21,225 nt of DNA from positions 1 to 21,225 of the forward strand of contig JABIYQ010000617.1 of NCBI GenBank assembly GCA_018702715.1, read 5' to 3'. Positions 7,886 through 15,496 of this stretch are shown here, in pieces. The notes under the pieces are model-generated. The model was not told the origin of the DNA. It searched no databases and saw nothing but the letters and a program-made list of their open reading frames with translations. A program made the position numbers and the translations under genes. Origin of the DNA: Desulfobacula sp. Lineage in GTDB: Bacteria > Desulfobacterota > Desulfobacteria > Desulfobacterales > Desulfobacteraceae. Each line of letters starts with the position of its first letter. Position 1 is the first letter of the stretch.

Positions 7886-8797
7886 TTAAAGAGGCTTAAG
7901 CATTTCCCCGAGGATCTTAATCAACTCTAAAGTATTCTCCTCACTTGCAGGCAAGAGAGGTGGCCGCACATTACGCCATCTTGCATCACCTCGTTTCCGG
8001 GCAAGCATTCCTTTCATGGCAGGAATAGGTGCATAGCCTTCCACATTCTTTCGAAAGGCCACCATTTCATTATTGGCCTGATCAAGATTGCCTTCTTTTG
8101 CACCGGTTATCACATCAAATACATTCCGAATTCCGGCCGGATTTACATTACAGGTTGCTGATATACATCCTGCTCCTTTATTTTCCATACCCTGACGCAA
8201 AAAAGTTTCCGACCCTGGAAACACAGCAATATCCGGAGCAGCAGCTATCACCTTCTTAGTATTTTCAAAATCTCCGGAACTATCCTTGTAAGCCACAATA
8301 TTGTCGGGAAAATCTTTGGCCAGGCGGCCGGCAAGAGCCGGAGAAAATCCTATCCCGGCCAGGGGTGGAATATGGTACATGCAGATCCTCAATTCGGCAC
8401 GATTAATCACCTCGATCAAGCGTACAAAATAGGCATACAAACCATCGTCACTGGCGTTCTTGTAAAAAAATGGAGGCAGGGTCAAAACAGCCGCACACCC
8501 GAAATCCACTGCATGACGGCAAAGAGTCACAGTATCTTCAAGGTTGCAAAGCCCAGTCCCGGGCATCAATACCCCCGGATCAATTCCTCCTTCAATCAGG
8601 GTATCCAAGGCAGCTATACGCTCTTTAACAGACAGACTTAATGCTTCACCAGTGGTGCCGAATGGCGAGATATAGTGAATACCCTGCTCAAGCAGCCAGG
8701 TTGCATGGCTGACATACAGATCAGGAGCAAAACTTAAGTCGTCGTTAAATGGCGTCAGAATAGGCGTAACTACGCCGGTCATTTTTTCTTTACTCAT
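7886..8797 (-). CDS. Dihydrodipicolinate synthase/N-acetylneuraminate lyase superfamily aldolase
   Basis: This 303-residue class I aldolase of the DapA/NanA superfamily has the usual length. The phosphate/carboxylate-binding motif GTTGE is at 47-51, the catalytic tyrosine is Y141 in MYHIPP, and the Schiff-base lysine is K171 in AYKDSSG. These bind a 2-oxo acid such as pyruvate and perform aldol addition or cleavage. True DapA carries an arginine three residues after the catalytic Tyr-Asn-Val-Pro motif (YNVPSRTG); here the equivalent stretch is YHIPPLAG, without it. It is therefore more likely a sugar-acid, hydroxyproline-type or other lyase/dehydratase than DapA. The substrate cannot be told from sequence or context. 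AAGGAA lies about 10 bases before the ATG. It is a single gene, convergent with the plus-strand pair to its left. Confidence 0.85.
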   Translation of the reverse strand: MSKEKMTGVVTPILTPFNDDLSFAPDLYVSHATWLLEQGIHYISPFGTTGEALSLSVKERIAALDTLIEGGIDPGVLMPGTGLCNLEDTVTLCRHAVDFGCAAVLTLPPFFYKNASDDGLYAYFVRLIEVINRAELRICMYHIPPLAGIGFSPALAGRLAKDFPDNIVAYKDSSGDFENTKKVIAAAPDIAVFPGSETFLRQGMENKGAGCISATCNVNPAGIRNVFDVITGAKEGNLDQANNEMVAFRKNVEGYAPIPAMKGMLARKRGDARWRNVRPPLLPASEENTLELIKILGEMLKPL

Positions 8798-8963
8798 TTG
8801 TTATCGGTTCCTTTTTCCATATTTATTTTTATAAAAATCTCATTTATCAAATTATCAGGCCCTTCACATACCATAACCAAGCACTTTTTTGTAGCTGTAA
8901 AGCTTAATAAACCAATGAATATTTTAAAGGTTGTCGGTATTTTCTAATTGCAAAAAATATAAT

Positions 8964-9518
8964 TTATCTTTTTTTATTTCTAATGAATCCATAACCAGCA
9001 CCAATAAATCCGCCGGCAAGATGACTGAATTGTGAAATTTGATCAATTTTCAGCGTTGAAATCACCTCTCCCCCAATAAAAAGGACAGCAATTAATATAA
9101 AAGTAAGCGGTATTTCTTTGGATCGAATATTTGAAAATGAACCAAGTAAAATCAGCATGAACGCTATGCCGCTTCCACCTATCAAGGAATTTGAAAATAA
9201 AAAAGCATTTAGTAACCCCGTGGCAATTGCTGTAATTAAAATCATTTCCAAAAGCTTACCAGATCCATATTTTTCTTCAAGCAAGGGTCCTACAAGGAGA
9301 ATTATCATCAGATTTCCTATAAGATGATTAAAGTTTCCATGCCCGGTAATATATAAAACCAGCCTGATATAAAAATATGGATCAAAAAAAGACAAATCGC
9401 CTGGAGAAGAAAAGTAAATTGCCAAAACTTTCTTACTGAAAAAAGTTAAAACAAATATCGAAATCATGGTGTAGGTCAGGATTACGGGTGAATTGTATTT
9501 AATTTTCATTAACACCAT
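8964..9518 (-). CDS. Rhomboid-family intramembrane serine protease
   Basis: This 184-residue hydrophobic protein has about six predicted membrane spans, the core size of bacterial rhomboids. The oxyanion motif H-x4-H-x3-N is present as H60, H65, N69. The catalytic serine is S116 in GGSG, and the catalytic histidine is H166 in SHLAGG, followed by a GxxxG-type helix (G169-G176). It should cleave membrane-spanning substrates within the inner membrane; the substrate is unknown. Two starts are possible: ATG at 9518 or the fourth codon ATG at 9509 (MKIKYN). Neither has a strong ribosome binding site. The GIY-YIG gene ends 45 bases upstream on the same strand, so the two may share a transcript, though no functional link is known. 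Confidence 0.82.
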   Translation of the reverse strand: MVLMKIKYNSPVILTYTMISIFVLTFFSKKVLAIYFSSPGDLSFFDPYFYIRLVLYITGHGNFNHLIGNLMIILLVGPLLEEKYGSGKLLEMILITAIATGLLNAFLFSNSLIGGSGIAFMLILLGSFSNIRSKEIPLTFILIAVLFIGGEVISTLKIDQISQFSHLAGGFIGAGYGFIRNKKR

Positions 9519-9563
9519 TCAGCGCTTCTGAACTTAATTGGTCATATGAGATTTTAACACTCG

Positions 9564-9839
9564 TCATTTTTTATAATTTTCATTTCCTAAAGTTGTAATT
9601 TTACTTTGCACCGGAAGTTTTTTAATCTGGTACTCAAGTTTAAAAGCCTCGGTTTTTGTAAGATCTTTCCTAACAGCCACCAATTCCACGGGGAGTCTGG
9701 ATCTTGTATATTTTGAAGCTGTGCCCGTATTATGTTTAAAAATACGGGCTTCAAGATCTTTAGTGACTCCACAATACAAAGATTTATCAGAACATTTTAA
9801 TAAATATACCAACCAATCTTTATCCCCATTCAATTTCAT
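9564..9839 (-). CDS. GIY-YIG domain protein (UPF0213-like)
   Basis: This 91-residue protein consists of one GIY-YIG domain. The first strand WLVYLLKC (9-16) replaces GIY, the second LYCGVT (21-26) replaces YIG. R32 (LEARIFKHN) is the family arginine, and the metal-binding glutamate is E64 or nearby in TKTEAFKLEYQIK. It is the short stand-alone type seen in many bacteria, related to UvrC and SLX1 nuclease domains. The role is not established and many members may act in DNA repair or be inactive. The ribosome binding site is weak (GGGA directly before the ATG). It precedes the rhomboid gene by 45 bases on the same strand. Confidence 0.85.
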   Translation of the reverse strand: MKLNGDKDWLVYLLKCSDKSLYCGVTKDLEARIFKHNTGTASKYTRSRLPVELVAVRKDLTKTEAFKLEYQIKKLPVQSKITTLGNENYKK

Positions 9840-9962
9840 TCCCAGTCCATTGCCATCTTCAATTTTATATTATCAAACTCTTTTTCATTTTTGGTTAAAA
9901 TCTTTTGCAAGCCTCGCACTCAGACAATATATGACAAATCAATAAAAAAATTTGTTTGTAAT

Positions 9963-10349
9963 TTAAGTAGACGCCTTTATTCCATATAGTTGTACGATTA
10001 CATGCCTTTTTGTACGGTAGATCAGTCTGACTTTGATTAATTTGATTCCTTTTTCAGAAAATGAAATTGAAGGTGAAAATTCATCCTTTTTAATGTAACT
10101 TGGAGAGTCAATTTCATACTTTTGTCCGTCCTGCGAGTATGCAATAATCTTTCTAATAGTTAAGGCAGTATTTTTTACACCAAATCTGATTTTCTTGTAG
10201 GAGGTCCCTTGGTTGTTTATTTCTATATCTGTAACTTTTTTTTTCCCTACAACACTTTTTTCTCCTATTAATTCCCAATCTTGGGCATAACAAGAAGAAA
10301 TGGAAAATACTATCACCCAAATAAGATAAAATATTGTTTTTTTTTTCAT
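9963..10349 (-). CDS. Small exported protein, DUF2541-like, unknown function
   Basis: This 128-residue protein has an N-terminal signal sequence: two to three lysines, a hydrophobic stretch about residues 5-18, and Cys-Tyr-Ala before Gln-Asp at about 22-24. Cleavage could be by signal peptidase I after Ala, or, because ISSC resembles a weak lipobox, the product could be a lipoprotein. The mature part is beta-rich and begins WELIGEKSV. Its pattern (W-x-LG, then a run of strands ending in a VRLIYRT-like segment) resembles secreted DUF2541-type proteins, but this match is from memory and weak. AAGGGG lies 8 bases before the ATG. It is divergent from the exported protein gene at 10632 across a 282-base gap. 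Confidence 0.65.
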   Translation of the reverse strand: MKKKTIFYLIWVIVFSISSCYAQDWELIGEKSVVGKKKVTDIEINNQGTSYKKIRFGVKNTALTIRKIIAYSQDGQKYEIDSPSYIKKDEFSPSISFSEKGIKLIKVRLIYRTKRHVIVQLYGIKAST

Positions 10350-10631
10350 GGGAATGCCCCCTTATTTAAATCTTTAATATCATTAAAAATTTCTTCTATA
10401 AAGATTTTTTTTATTTATTAATTACCATATAATGGTTATAAAATAATTTGCTGTCAAAAAGTTTTAATTTATTAACTTCTTTTGGCGGACTTAGTGGGTT
10501 AAAGAATTTTCAATTATATTATTTTTTACTATAGGAAGATCTATTTTGAGTGCTGCCTGCAGGTTAACCCAAAAACCAAGTCTTTCCTATTTGCAGCTAA
10601 GAGATAGTTTGTTACAGATTTGGAGGTGATG
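10350..10631. other. Divergent intergenic region between two exported-protein genes
   Basis: This AT-rich region should carry promoters for both neighbours. No convincing -35/-10 pair was identified. A perfect 8-bp inverted repeat, TGGGTTAA near 10495 and TTAACCCA near 10563, brackets about 60 bases ahead of the plus-strand gene. It could be a regulator site or a stem. The plus-strand ribosome binding site GGAGGTG lies at 10622-10628. No coding potential was seen. Confidence 0.4.
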
Positions 10632-10964
10632 ATGAAAAAATTTATTGTATTTATACTTTTGCTCTTCTGGCCATGTATCGTTCAAGCTGGATATTATCAC
10701 TGGATTGAAAATGGAATCCACTATTTCAGTAACTGCCAGAAACCGCCAGGGGAAAGAGGCAGTTTTACTCTCGATGGAAGCCGTGTACAAACAACACCAC
10801 AAATCAAGTCTGAGAAAAAAGAGGCTGAAATACAAGAAATCATAACAAAAATCGAAGATCGGGATGATAAAGTTGAAGAAATCAAAAAAACATATCTTCA
10901 ACCCAGTGTTGATGCACTTAAAAACATAATAAAAATGGTTACGCCTGCAACCCCTGAACAATAG
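10632..10964 (+). CDS. Small exported protein with DUF4124-like N-terminus and coiled-coil tail
   Basis: This 110-residue protein has a clear signal peptide: MKKF, a hydrophobic core, and a cleavage site after QA at about residue 18, before GYYHW. The mature start (YYHWIENGIHYFSNC) resembles the DUF4124 pattern of Tyr-x-Trp-x-x-x-x-Gly-x-x-x-Tyr-Ser found at the start of many periplasmic proteins. A charged, Lys/Glu-rich helix follows (about 56-88), probably coiled coil. The frame opens at a TTG at 10620 and has two adjacent ATGs at 10629 and 10632. GGAGG at 10622-10626 sits 5 bases from the second ATG and only 2 from the first, so I chose 10632. Function is unknown. It is divergent from the exported protein to its left. 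Confidence 0.7.
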   Translation: MKKFIVFILLLFWPCIVQAGYYHWIENGIHYFSNCQKPPGERGSFTLDGSRVQTTPQIKSEKKEAEIQEIITKIEDRDDKVEEIKKTYLQPSVDALKNIIKMVTPATPEQ

Positions 10965-10979
10965 TTTGTATTAACAAAC
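10964..10979. terminator. Short AT-rich hairpin after the exported-protein gene
   Basis: GTTTGT, loop ATTA, ACAAAC forms a perfect 6-bp stem beginning at the last base of the TAG stop codon. There is no clean run of T after it, so termination is doubtful. It lies between converging genes. Confidence 0.25.
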
Positions 10980-11042
10980 ACTTTATAGAGGATTTGAAAA
11001 GTTCAATACCTTTTGAAAAATTTAATTTTGCAAGTAAATTTC

Positions 11043-11681
11043 TTAGGGGATGTCCCTGATAATCCCACTGACCCCAGCGATTTTTAGATCATCATTTAAT
11101 ATCTGAGAAGCAGATATCTCGACATTTTTCAGACCCCCTCTTTTGAGATTAATTTTACATTTTATGGTACCGGAGCGTTCCTGATTATTTTTTATTTGAT
11201 TAAATAAAGTATTAAAGCCGGGAATGTATTTACTCTCCAGGTGGGAAATAATACTTGTGCCGATGATTTCTATTTCTTCTCGTTCAAGAAGGGTGCACAT
11301 TGAAGTATTAATAAATTTGAACTCCCCGCGAATATTCGCTTCATAATACCCTTCTTTAATTTCCTCTAAGATATTGCGGTATTTTTTTTTGATTTTTTTA
11401 AAATTCTCTTCAGCTTGCCGTCGCTTTTTTATAGCTGACGAAACATGGGAACCAAAAACAATAAACAATGTACTTGCAACCAGTTTTTCATAAAATTGAA
11501 GGTCGGTTCCCATTAAAAGCAATCTTAAACTCAGATCCGGTGAATCCAAAAATCGGATCAATGCGCTAAAAAACCAGAAAAAAACTGTTATACAAATAGC
11601 AATAGTCAGCATCGAATCCCCTATCCGTTCATCGATAGTCTTTTTTTTATTCCAAAACTTTTCATCATAAATGACGGCCAT
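11043..11681 (-). CDS. Membrane protein with two transmembrane helices and a PAS domain, no output domain
   Basis: This 212-residue protein has two hydrophobic segments at about 24-45 and 65-85. A Lys/Arg/Glu-rich linker helix (about 86-102) and a PAS domain (about 103-212; EEIKEGYYEANIRGEFKFIN through SGIIRDIP) follow. The PAS end, V-x-G-I-I-R-D-I, is where a kinase or cyclase normally follows, but here a stop occurs directly. It is either a genuine stand-alone sensor that signals through a partner or a truncated sensor kinase. The frame continues upstream to a TTG at 11708, but the ATG at 11681 has AGGAGA about 5 bases before it and is preferred. The nearest kinase genes lie to the right beyond a 470-base gap on the same strand. 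Confidence 0.72.
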   Translation of the reverse strand: MAVIYDEKFWNKKKTIDERIGDSMLTIAICITVFFWFFSALIRFLDSPDLSLRLLLMGTDLQFYEKLVASTLFIVFGSHVSSAIKKRRQAEENFKKIKKKYRNILEEIKEGYYEANIRGEFKFINTSMCTLLEREEIEIIGTSIISHLESKYIPGFNTLFNQIKNNQERSGTIKCKINLKRGGLKNVEISASQILNDDLKIAGVSGIIRDIP

Positions 11682-11922
11682 GCATTCTCCTAATTTTTTA
11701 CTTTCCAATTAAAATCGTATGGTTTAAGAGCCTGTAGTTTGATAGTTTCATTAATAAGGGTGCTGATCTTATTTTGATAAGAGCATAGGGAGATAATCAT
11801 TGATAGCATGATAAATATGAACTTAATTTTAATTTTCCTCTGGTTACTGCCATTGGCCCAAATTTCAAATTTAATAAATGCATCCAAATAGACGATTTTT
11901 CAGCTCATAAGTTTGTTAAAAT

Positions 11923-11951
11923 TCAATAGTAAAATAAACAGAATCTGTCAA
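11923..11951 (-). promoter_or_regulatory. Possible sigma70-type promoter for the PAS gene
   Basis: TTGACA (perfect -35) lies on the minus strand at 11951-11946. Seventeen bases later TATTGA at 11928-11923 is a poor -10. It would leave an untranslated leader of roughly 235 bases before the ATG at 11681. Confidence 0.25.
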
Positions 11952-12105
11952 TAGTAGAAAATGATAGCAGAAATTGATCCAGGTCATTGAAGAGAACATT
12001 AATTTGTAATTTCAGATATACTTCGAACAGGAGAATAGAGTCCCAGTTTTATCATTAGGTATATAATGAGCTTTTATAAAATATTTTTCAAACTAAAAAA
12101 CGAAA

Positions 12106-12155
12106 CACCTTGGCAAGATTCAGAATATCGTTGATCAACATCAATAGCGTCCATA
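12106..12155 (-). pseudogene. Relic of a histidine kinase HisKA domain
   Basis: One minus-strand frame reads WTLLMLINDILNLAKV. The intact kinases of this window have HLLSLINDILDISKVEAG or HLLGLINDILDLSKVEAG at the second helix of the HisKA domain. Eleven residues (LINDILNLAKV) match with two or three changes, and the DNA around GTTGATCAACGATAT is also alike. The frame has a stop codon 10 residues upstream and another about 6 residues downstream, so only this fragment survives. It lies just after the end of the HD-GYP gene. Confidence 0.6.
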
Positions 12156-12180
12156 CTTTTCTTCCTAAAACCCTTCACCA

Positions 12181-13266
12181 TTAATTATTCTCCCGGTATT
12201 GTTTCTGAATAGCAACCACCTCATCCATCGAATTTAAAAAAACATCAACCATTCTGGGCTCAAAGTGGTGGCCCTTGCCTTCCTTTAGTATTTCAAAGGC
12301 TTTTTCATTGGCAAAAGGCTTTTTGTAAGGTCGTCTGCTGGTCAAGGCATCAAACACATCAGCCACTGCGCCAATCCTGCCCCACAGCGGGATATTCTCT
12401 TTTGCCAATCCTTTTGGATATCCTGTCCCGTCCCATTTCTCGTGATGGGAAAGAGCAATGATCCTTCCGGCCTGCAAAAGCCTTGAATCCGAGTTATTCA
12501 GGATGCGGGAACCTATTTCAGGGTGCTCTTTAATAATATCAAACTCTTCCACTGTGAGTTTGCTCGGCTTGAGCAGGATGGCATCCGGGGTGCCAATCTT
12601 CCCCACATCGTGCATGGGGCTTGCATGAAGCAGAAGTTCAACATCTCCCGGTGGAAGGGCAAGGCCTTTGGCCAGAACAGTGCAGTAATTGCTCATACGA
12701 AAGATGTGCAGGGCAGTGTCTTCATCCTTGTATTCTGCTGCAATCCCGAGACGTTTGATGGTATCATGGTGAGCCTGTATGGTTTTTCTCTGGGAATCCG
12801 TGACCTCTTCAAGTGCGCTTCTAAGGGCAGCCGTCCTTTTTTTCACTGTATCTTCAAGTTTTTCCAGGTGGTCTTTCAGGTCATCCCGGGCTTGTTTCAT
12901 TTTTAACAGTGATTCTGTACGCACCTTTAGTTCCATCTGCTCCACGGGCTTTGCAATAAAATCATTGGCACCCGACTCGACTGCACGCAGGCGATCTTCT
13001 CTGCCGGACAAGGCCGTGACCATGATGATGGGAATATCCTTTACAGCGGGATCTTTACGAATACGCTTTGCCACCTCAAACCCGTCCAGACCCGGCATCA
13101 TCACATCTAAAAGCACAAGATCAATATCCAGTTTAATTTTAGCCAGAGCCTCAAGGCCGTCTGCCGCAATCTCAAATTCATGACCAAAACTCTCCAGCAT
13201 GGCCTCCAGCAACTCCCGGTTATGCTCTTCATCATCCACCACAAGAATGCGTTTTGACCTGTTCAT
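12181..13266 (-). CDS. Response regulator with HD-GYP cyclic-di-GMP phosphodiesterase domain
   Basis: This 361-residue protein has an N-terminal receiver domain with acidic residues D11 and D12, phosphoacceptor D54, T84 and K106. A coiled-coil linker spans about 125-165. An HD-GYP domain follows with H219/D220 in MHDVGKIG, HHE at 274-276 and DGTGYP at 279-284. HD-GYP proteins hydrolyse c-di-GMP, some also cGAMP, with a binuclear or trinuclear iron centre. All motif residues are present, so activity is likely. The gene lies 95 bases downstream of a sensor kinase and in line with a periplasmic binding protein, so it is the probable output of that system. GGGGAAA lies shortly before the ATG. It is the only receiver-containing protein in the window and ends the minus-strand signalling cluster. 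Confidence 0.93.
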   Translation of the reverse strand: MNRSKRILVVDDEEHNRELLEAMLESFGHEFEIAADGLEALAKIKLDIDLVLLDVMMPGLDGFEVAKRIRKDPAVKDIPIIMVTALSGREDRLRAVESGANDFIAKPVEQMELKVRTESLLKMKQARDDLKDHLEKLEDTVKKRTAALRSALEEVTDSQRKTIQAHHDTIKRLGIAAEYKDEDTALHIFRMSNYCTVLAKGLALPPGDVELLLHASPMHDVGKIGTPDAILLKPSKLTVEEFDIIKEHPEIGSRILNNSDSRLLQAGRIIALSHHEKWDGTGYPKGLAKENIPLWGRIGAVADVFDALTSRRPYKKPFANEKAFEILKEGKGHHFEPRMVDVFLNSMDEVVAIQKQYRENN

Positions 13267-13361
13267 TTTCTTTCCCCTTTTATAGCATTTGTCATATAAT
13301 ATGTGTTAATTGACTAAACCCTGCCAACTTCAAAAATATAGCCATATTCATTAAACAATCC

Positions 13362-13375
13362 TCAATATTCAATCC
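13362..13375. repeat. ATTGAATATTGA-type repeat at kinase 3' end
   Basis: TCAATATTCAATCC on the plus strand covers the last codons and stop of the kinase (GIEY-stop). Related copies lie at the end of the MASE3 kinase and inside its ATPase domain. Confidence 0.5.
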
Positions 13376-15413
13376 CCAAAGGTATAATAAAAACAAAACT
13401 GCTCCCCTTCCCCTCCCCCTCACTTTCCACCCATATCCTGCCCCCGTGGAGTTCCACAAATTTCCTGGTCAGGGCCAACCCTAAACCCGTGCCCTGCTGC
13501 AGTCTGGCATGGGAGGAATCAATCTGCTCAAATTCGCCAAACGCCCGGGCCTGATTTTCCGGAGCAATGCCGATACCTGAATCAGTTACGCTGACCTTGA
13601 TACATTGACCATTCTCAATCCGTGCCAGCACGCACACACTCCCACCTTTTGGCGTAAACTTGACAGCATTGGACAAAAGGTTGAACATGATCTGTTTGAG
13701 CTTGCGCGCATCAGCCTCAACACTCAGAGTTGAAAGCTTTTTTTCCACCTTAAGATCAAGTTTTATGCCGTTTTTCATAGCTTTTTCTTTAATCATCATC
13801 AGACTGGTCTCAACCAGGGTCTTGATAAATATGGTTGACAATTCCAGCTCCATCTTGCCTGCCTCCACTTTGGAAATATCCAGGATGTCGTTGATCAAAC
13901 TCAGTAGATGCTGACCACTTGTCAGGACATTTTTTACATATTTTTCCTGACGGGTATTTAGCTCACCAAAAGTTTTCTGAGCAAGGATTTCCGAAAATCC
14001 AATGATGGCATTTAAGGGGGTGCGAAGTTCATGGCTCATGGTGGCTAAAAATTCGCTTTTGGTCTGGCTTGCTTCTTCAGCAGCAATACGGCTTTTTTTC
14101 AATGCTATATTTGTTTTTTCAAGTTCTTTTGTGCGCTCTTCAACCATGTTTAAAAGGTTGTGCCTATGCTGTACAAGCTCTTTATTCAGAGAAAGTAGTT
14201 GTTTCCCCTGACCCTGCAGGTCTTCCTCCCTCTGTTTTATGCTTAAACTCATTTCATTAAAGGCCCGGGCCAACTGGCCCAGATCATCGGAGGACTCATA
14301 ATTAATAGGTTGATCATAAATGCCTTGCTGGATGGTTTTGGCTCCGACAACCAGTTTCTCCATGGGTTGGGAAACCACCCGGTTCAAAAAAATAAGACCC
14401 ACGGGGATAACCAGCAAAAGGGAAAGAAAAATAGCACCGAGAACCACAGCTTTGGTCCTGAACAATTCTTTGTCAAGAACATTTTTTTCCAGGCCAAAGG
14501 CGAAAAAAACCCTGCGTCCGTCATTCACAGGGAAAAACCGAACATCAAAAAAATGATTTTCATACTCAATTAATCTTTCCCCAATAATTTTATCTTCAAA
14601 AAGGGAAGCAGGATGGGAAAATGAATCGGGAAAAGCAAGGTCTTTTATGGTTCCAATGCTTTTTTTATTATTAATGAATAAAAGGCAGGCAGTGTCTGTT
14701 TTTGCTCCCATATATGACATAAAATCCTGGTCTAAAAAATTTAATACTCGTATAAATCCAACGGTCTCAATTTTTCCATTAGTGTATTTTTTTTGGACAG
14801 GAACGCAGACCTCAAGAGCTAAACGATTATAGTGAATCAAAAAGGTGCCCTGGTTGATCTTTGGAACGGGAGCATCCATCTGCCCTTCAAAAACATTGGG
14901 CATGGGGTAGCCGGTCCAGGTTTCAAAGTCAGGTATTCCAGACAGCAGGAACACGGGCTCACCATTATCAAATGAAACAATCCCCGTTCTTTCTCCAGTC
15001 CAATTTGTAAAATAGAAAGAGATTAAAGTTCCAAATCCGTCATATACCGCAACAAGGCCGTGGTTATGGCCACTTGCCCTTTTTTGAAGCTCCCGGGCCA
15101 GTTTTTTCTTTTCAGGATCAAAAATAATTGCCTGGTAATCCTTTTTACTGGAATAGCGGGAAATCATGTTCACAGGGGCTATTATCTCATTCATTTCTGC
15201 CAGTTTTTTAGCATTCCTGAGCAGGTTTGACTCCATTTCACTTGCATGGTTAATAAGATTGGCCCGGGTCCCTTGGATTTTAAGTATGGCATTTTTTTTA
15301 AAATCACGATTGGCAAGGTAGCTGATAAAAAATCCTGACAGGCCAAAGGCAAGGATTAATGTTAACAGCAATCCTGAAATGATTTTTTTACTTAAATTAT
15401 TTTTGCTTTTCAT
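13362..15413 (-). CDS. Membrane sensor histidine kinase with periplasmic sensor, HAMP, HisKA and HATPase domains
   Basis: This 683-residue protein has TM1 at about 10-32, a large periplasmic domain (about 35-320, probably Cache-like), and TM2 at about 322-344. HAMP (344-396), a coiled coil and HisKA with H461 in MSHELRTPLNAIIGF follow. The HATPase has the N box FNLLSNAVKFTP, G1 DSGIGI and G2 GTGLGLAL. There is no receiver, so it is a classical kinase. The open frame extends to a TTG at 15500 overlapping the upstream gene, but ATG at 15413 follows GCGGGGAAAAG and leads directly into the membrane anchor, so I prefer it. It follows the binding-protein gene by 83 bases and precedes the HD-GYP regulator by 95. 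The likely sensing mode is contact with the ligand-loaded binding protein, as in LuxPQ or TorTS, though its periplasmic domain may also bind ligand directly. Confidence 0.9.
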   Translation of the reverse strand: MKSKNNLSKKIISGLLLTLILAFGLSGFFISYLANRDFKKNAILKIQGTRANLINHASEMESNLLRNAKKLAEMNEIIAPVNMISRYSSKKDYQAIIFDPEKKKLARELQKRASGHNHGLVAVYDGFGTLISFYFTNWTGERTGIVSFDNGEPVFLLSGIPDFETWTGYPMPNVFEGQMDAPVPKINQGTFLIHYNRLALEVCVPVQKKYTNGKIETVGFIRVLNFLDQDFMSYMGAKTDTACLLFINNKKSIGTIKDLAFPDSFSHPASLFEDKIIGERLIEYENHFFDVRFFPVNDGRRVFFAFGLEKNVLDKELFRTKAVVLGAIFLSLLLVIPVGLIFLNRVVSQPMEKLVVGAKTIQQGIYDQPINYESSDDLGQLARAFNEMSLSIKQREEDLQGQGKQLLSLNKELVQHRHNLLNMVEERTKELEKTNIALKKSRIAAEEASQTKSEFLATMSHELRTPLNAIIGFSEILAQKTFGELNTRQEKYVKNVLTSGQHLLSLINDILDISKVEAGKMELELSTIFIKTLVETSLMMIKEKAMKNGIKLDLKVEKKLSTLSVEADARKLKQIMFNLLSNAVKFTPKGGSVCVLARIENGQCIKVSVTDSGIGIAPENQARAFGEFEQIDSSHARLQQGTGLGLALTRKFVELHGGRIWVESEGEGKGSSFVFIIPLGIEY

Positions 15414-15496
15414 CTTTTCCCCGCTATTCGTATAAACCCTTTGTTGGCCTATATCCCACAAGCCCTTTGAATTTCCCGGCTCCTGTACCATATATA

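Larger units (their letters stand above)
11709..12180. other. Gene-poor gap with a histidine kinase relic and possible promoter
   Basis: This 472-base stretch separates the PAS protein from the HD-GYP regulator, both on the minus strand. It contains a short decayed histidine kinase fragment (12106-12155), a possible minus-strand promoter (11923-11951) and a weak 65-codon TTG-initiated frame at 11690-11887 that I do not accept as a gene. No terminator with a T-run was found after the HD-GYP gene. Confidence 0.5.

Noticed and set aside
11690..11887. 65-codon minus-strand frame upstream of the PAS gene
   Set aside because: It starts with TTG, has no ribosome binding site and no recognisable domain; one hydrophobic stretch in AT-rich DNA is not enough.
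11973..11989. FNR-like site TTGATCCAGGTCAT
   Set aside because: The right half departs from the ATCAA consensus and no gene lies at a suitable distance.
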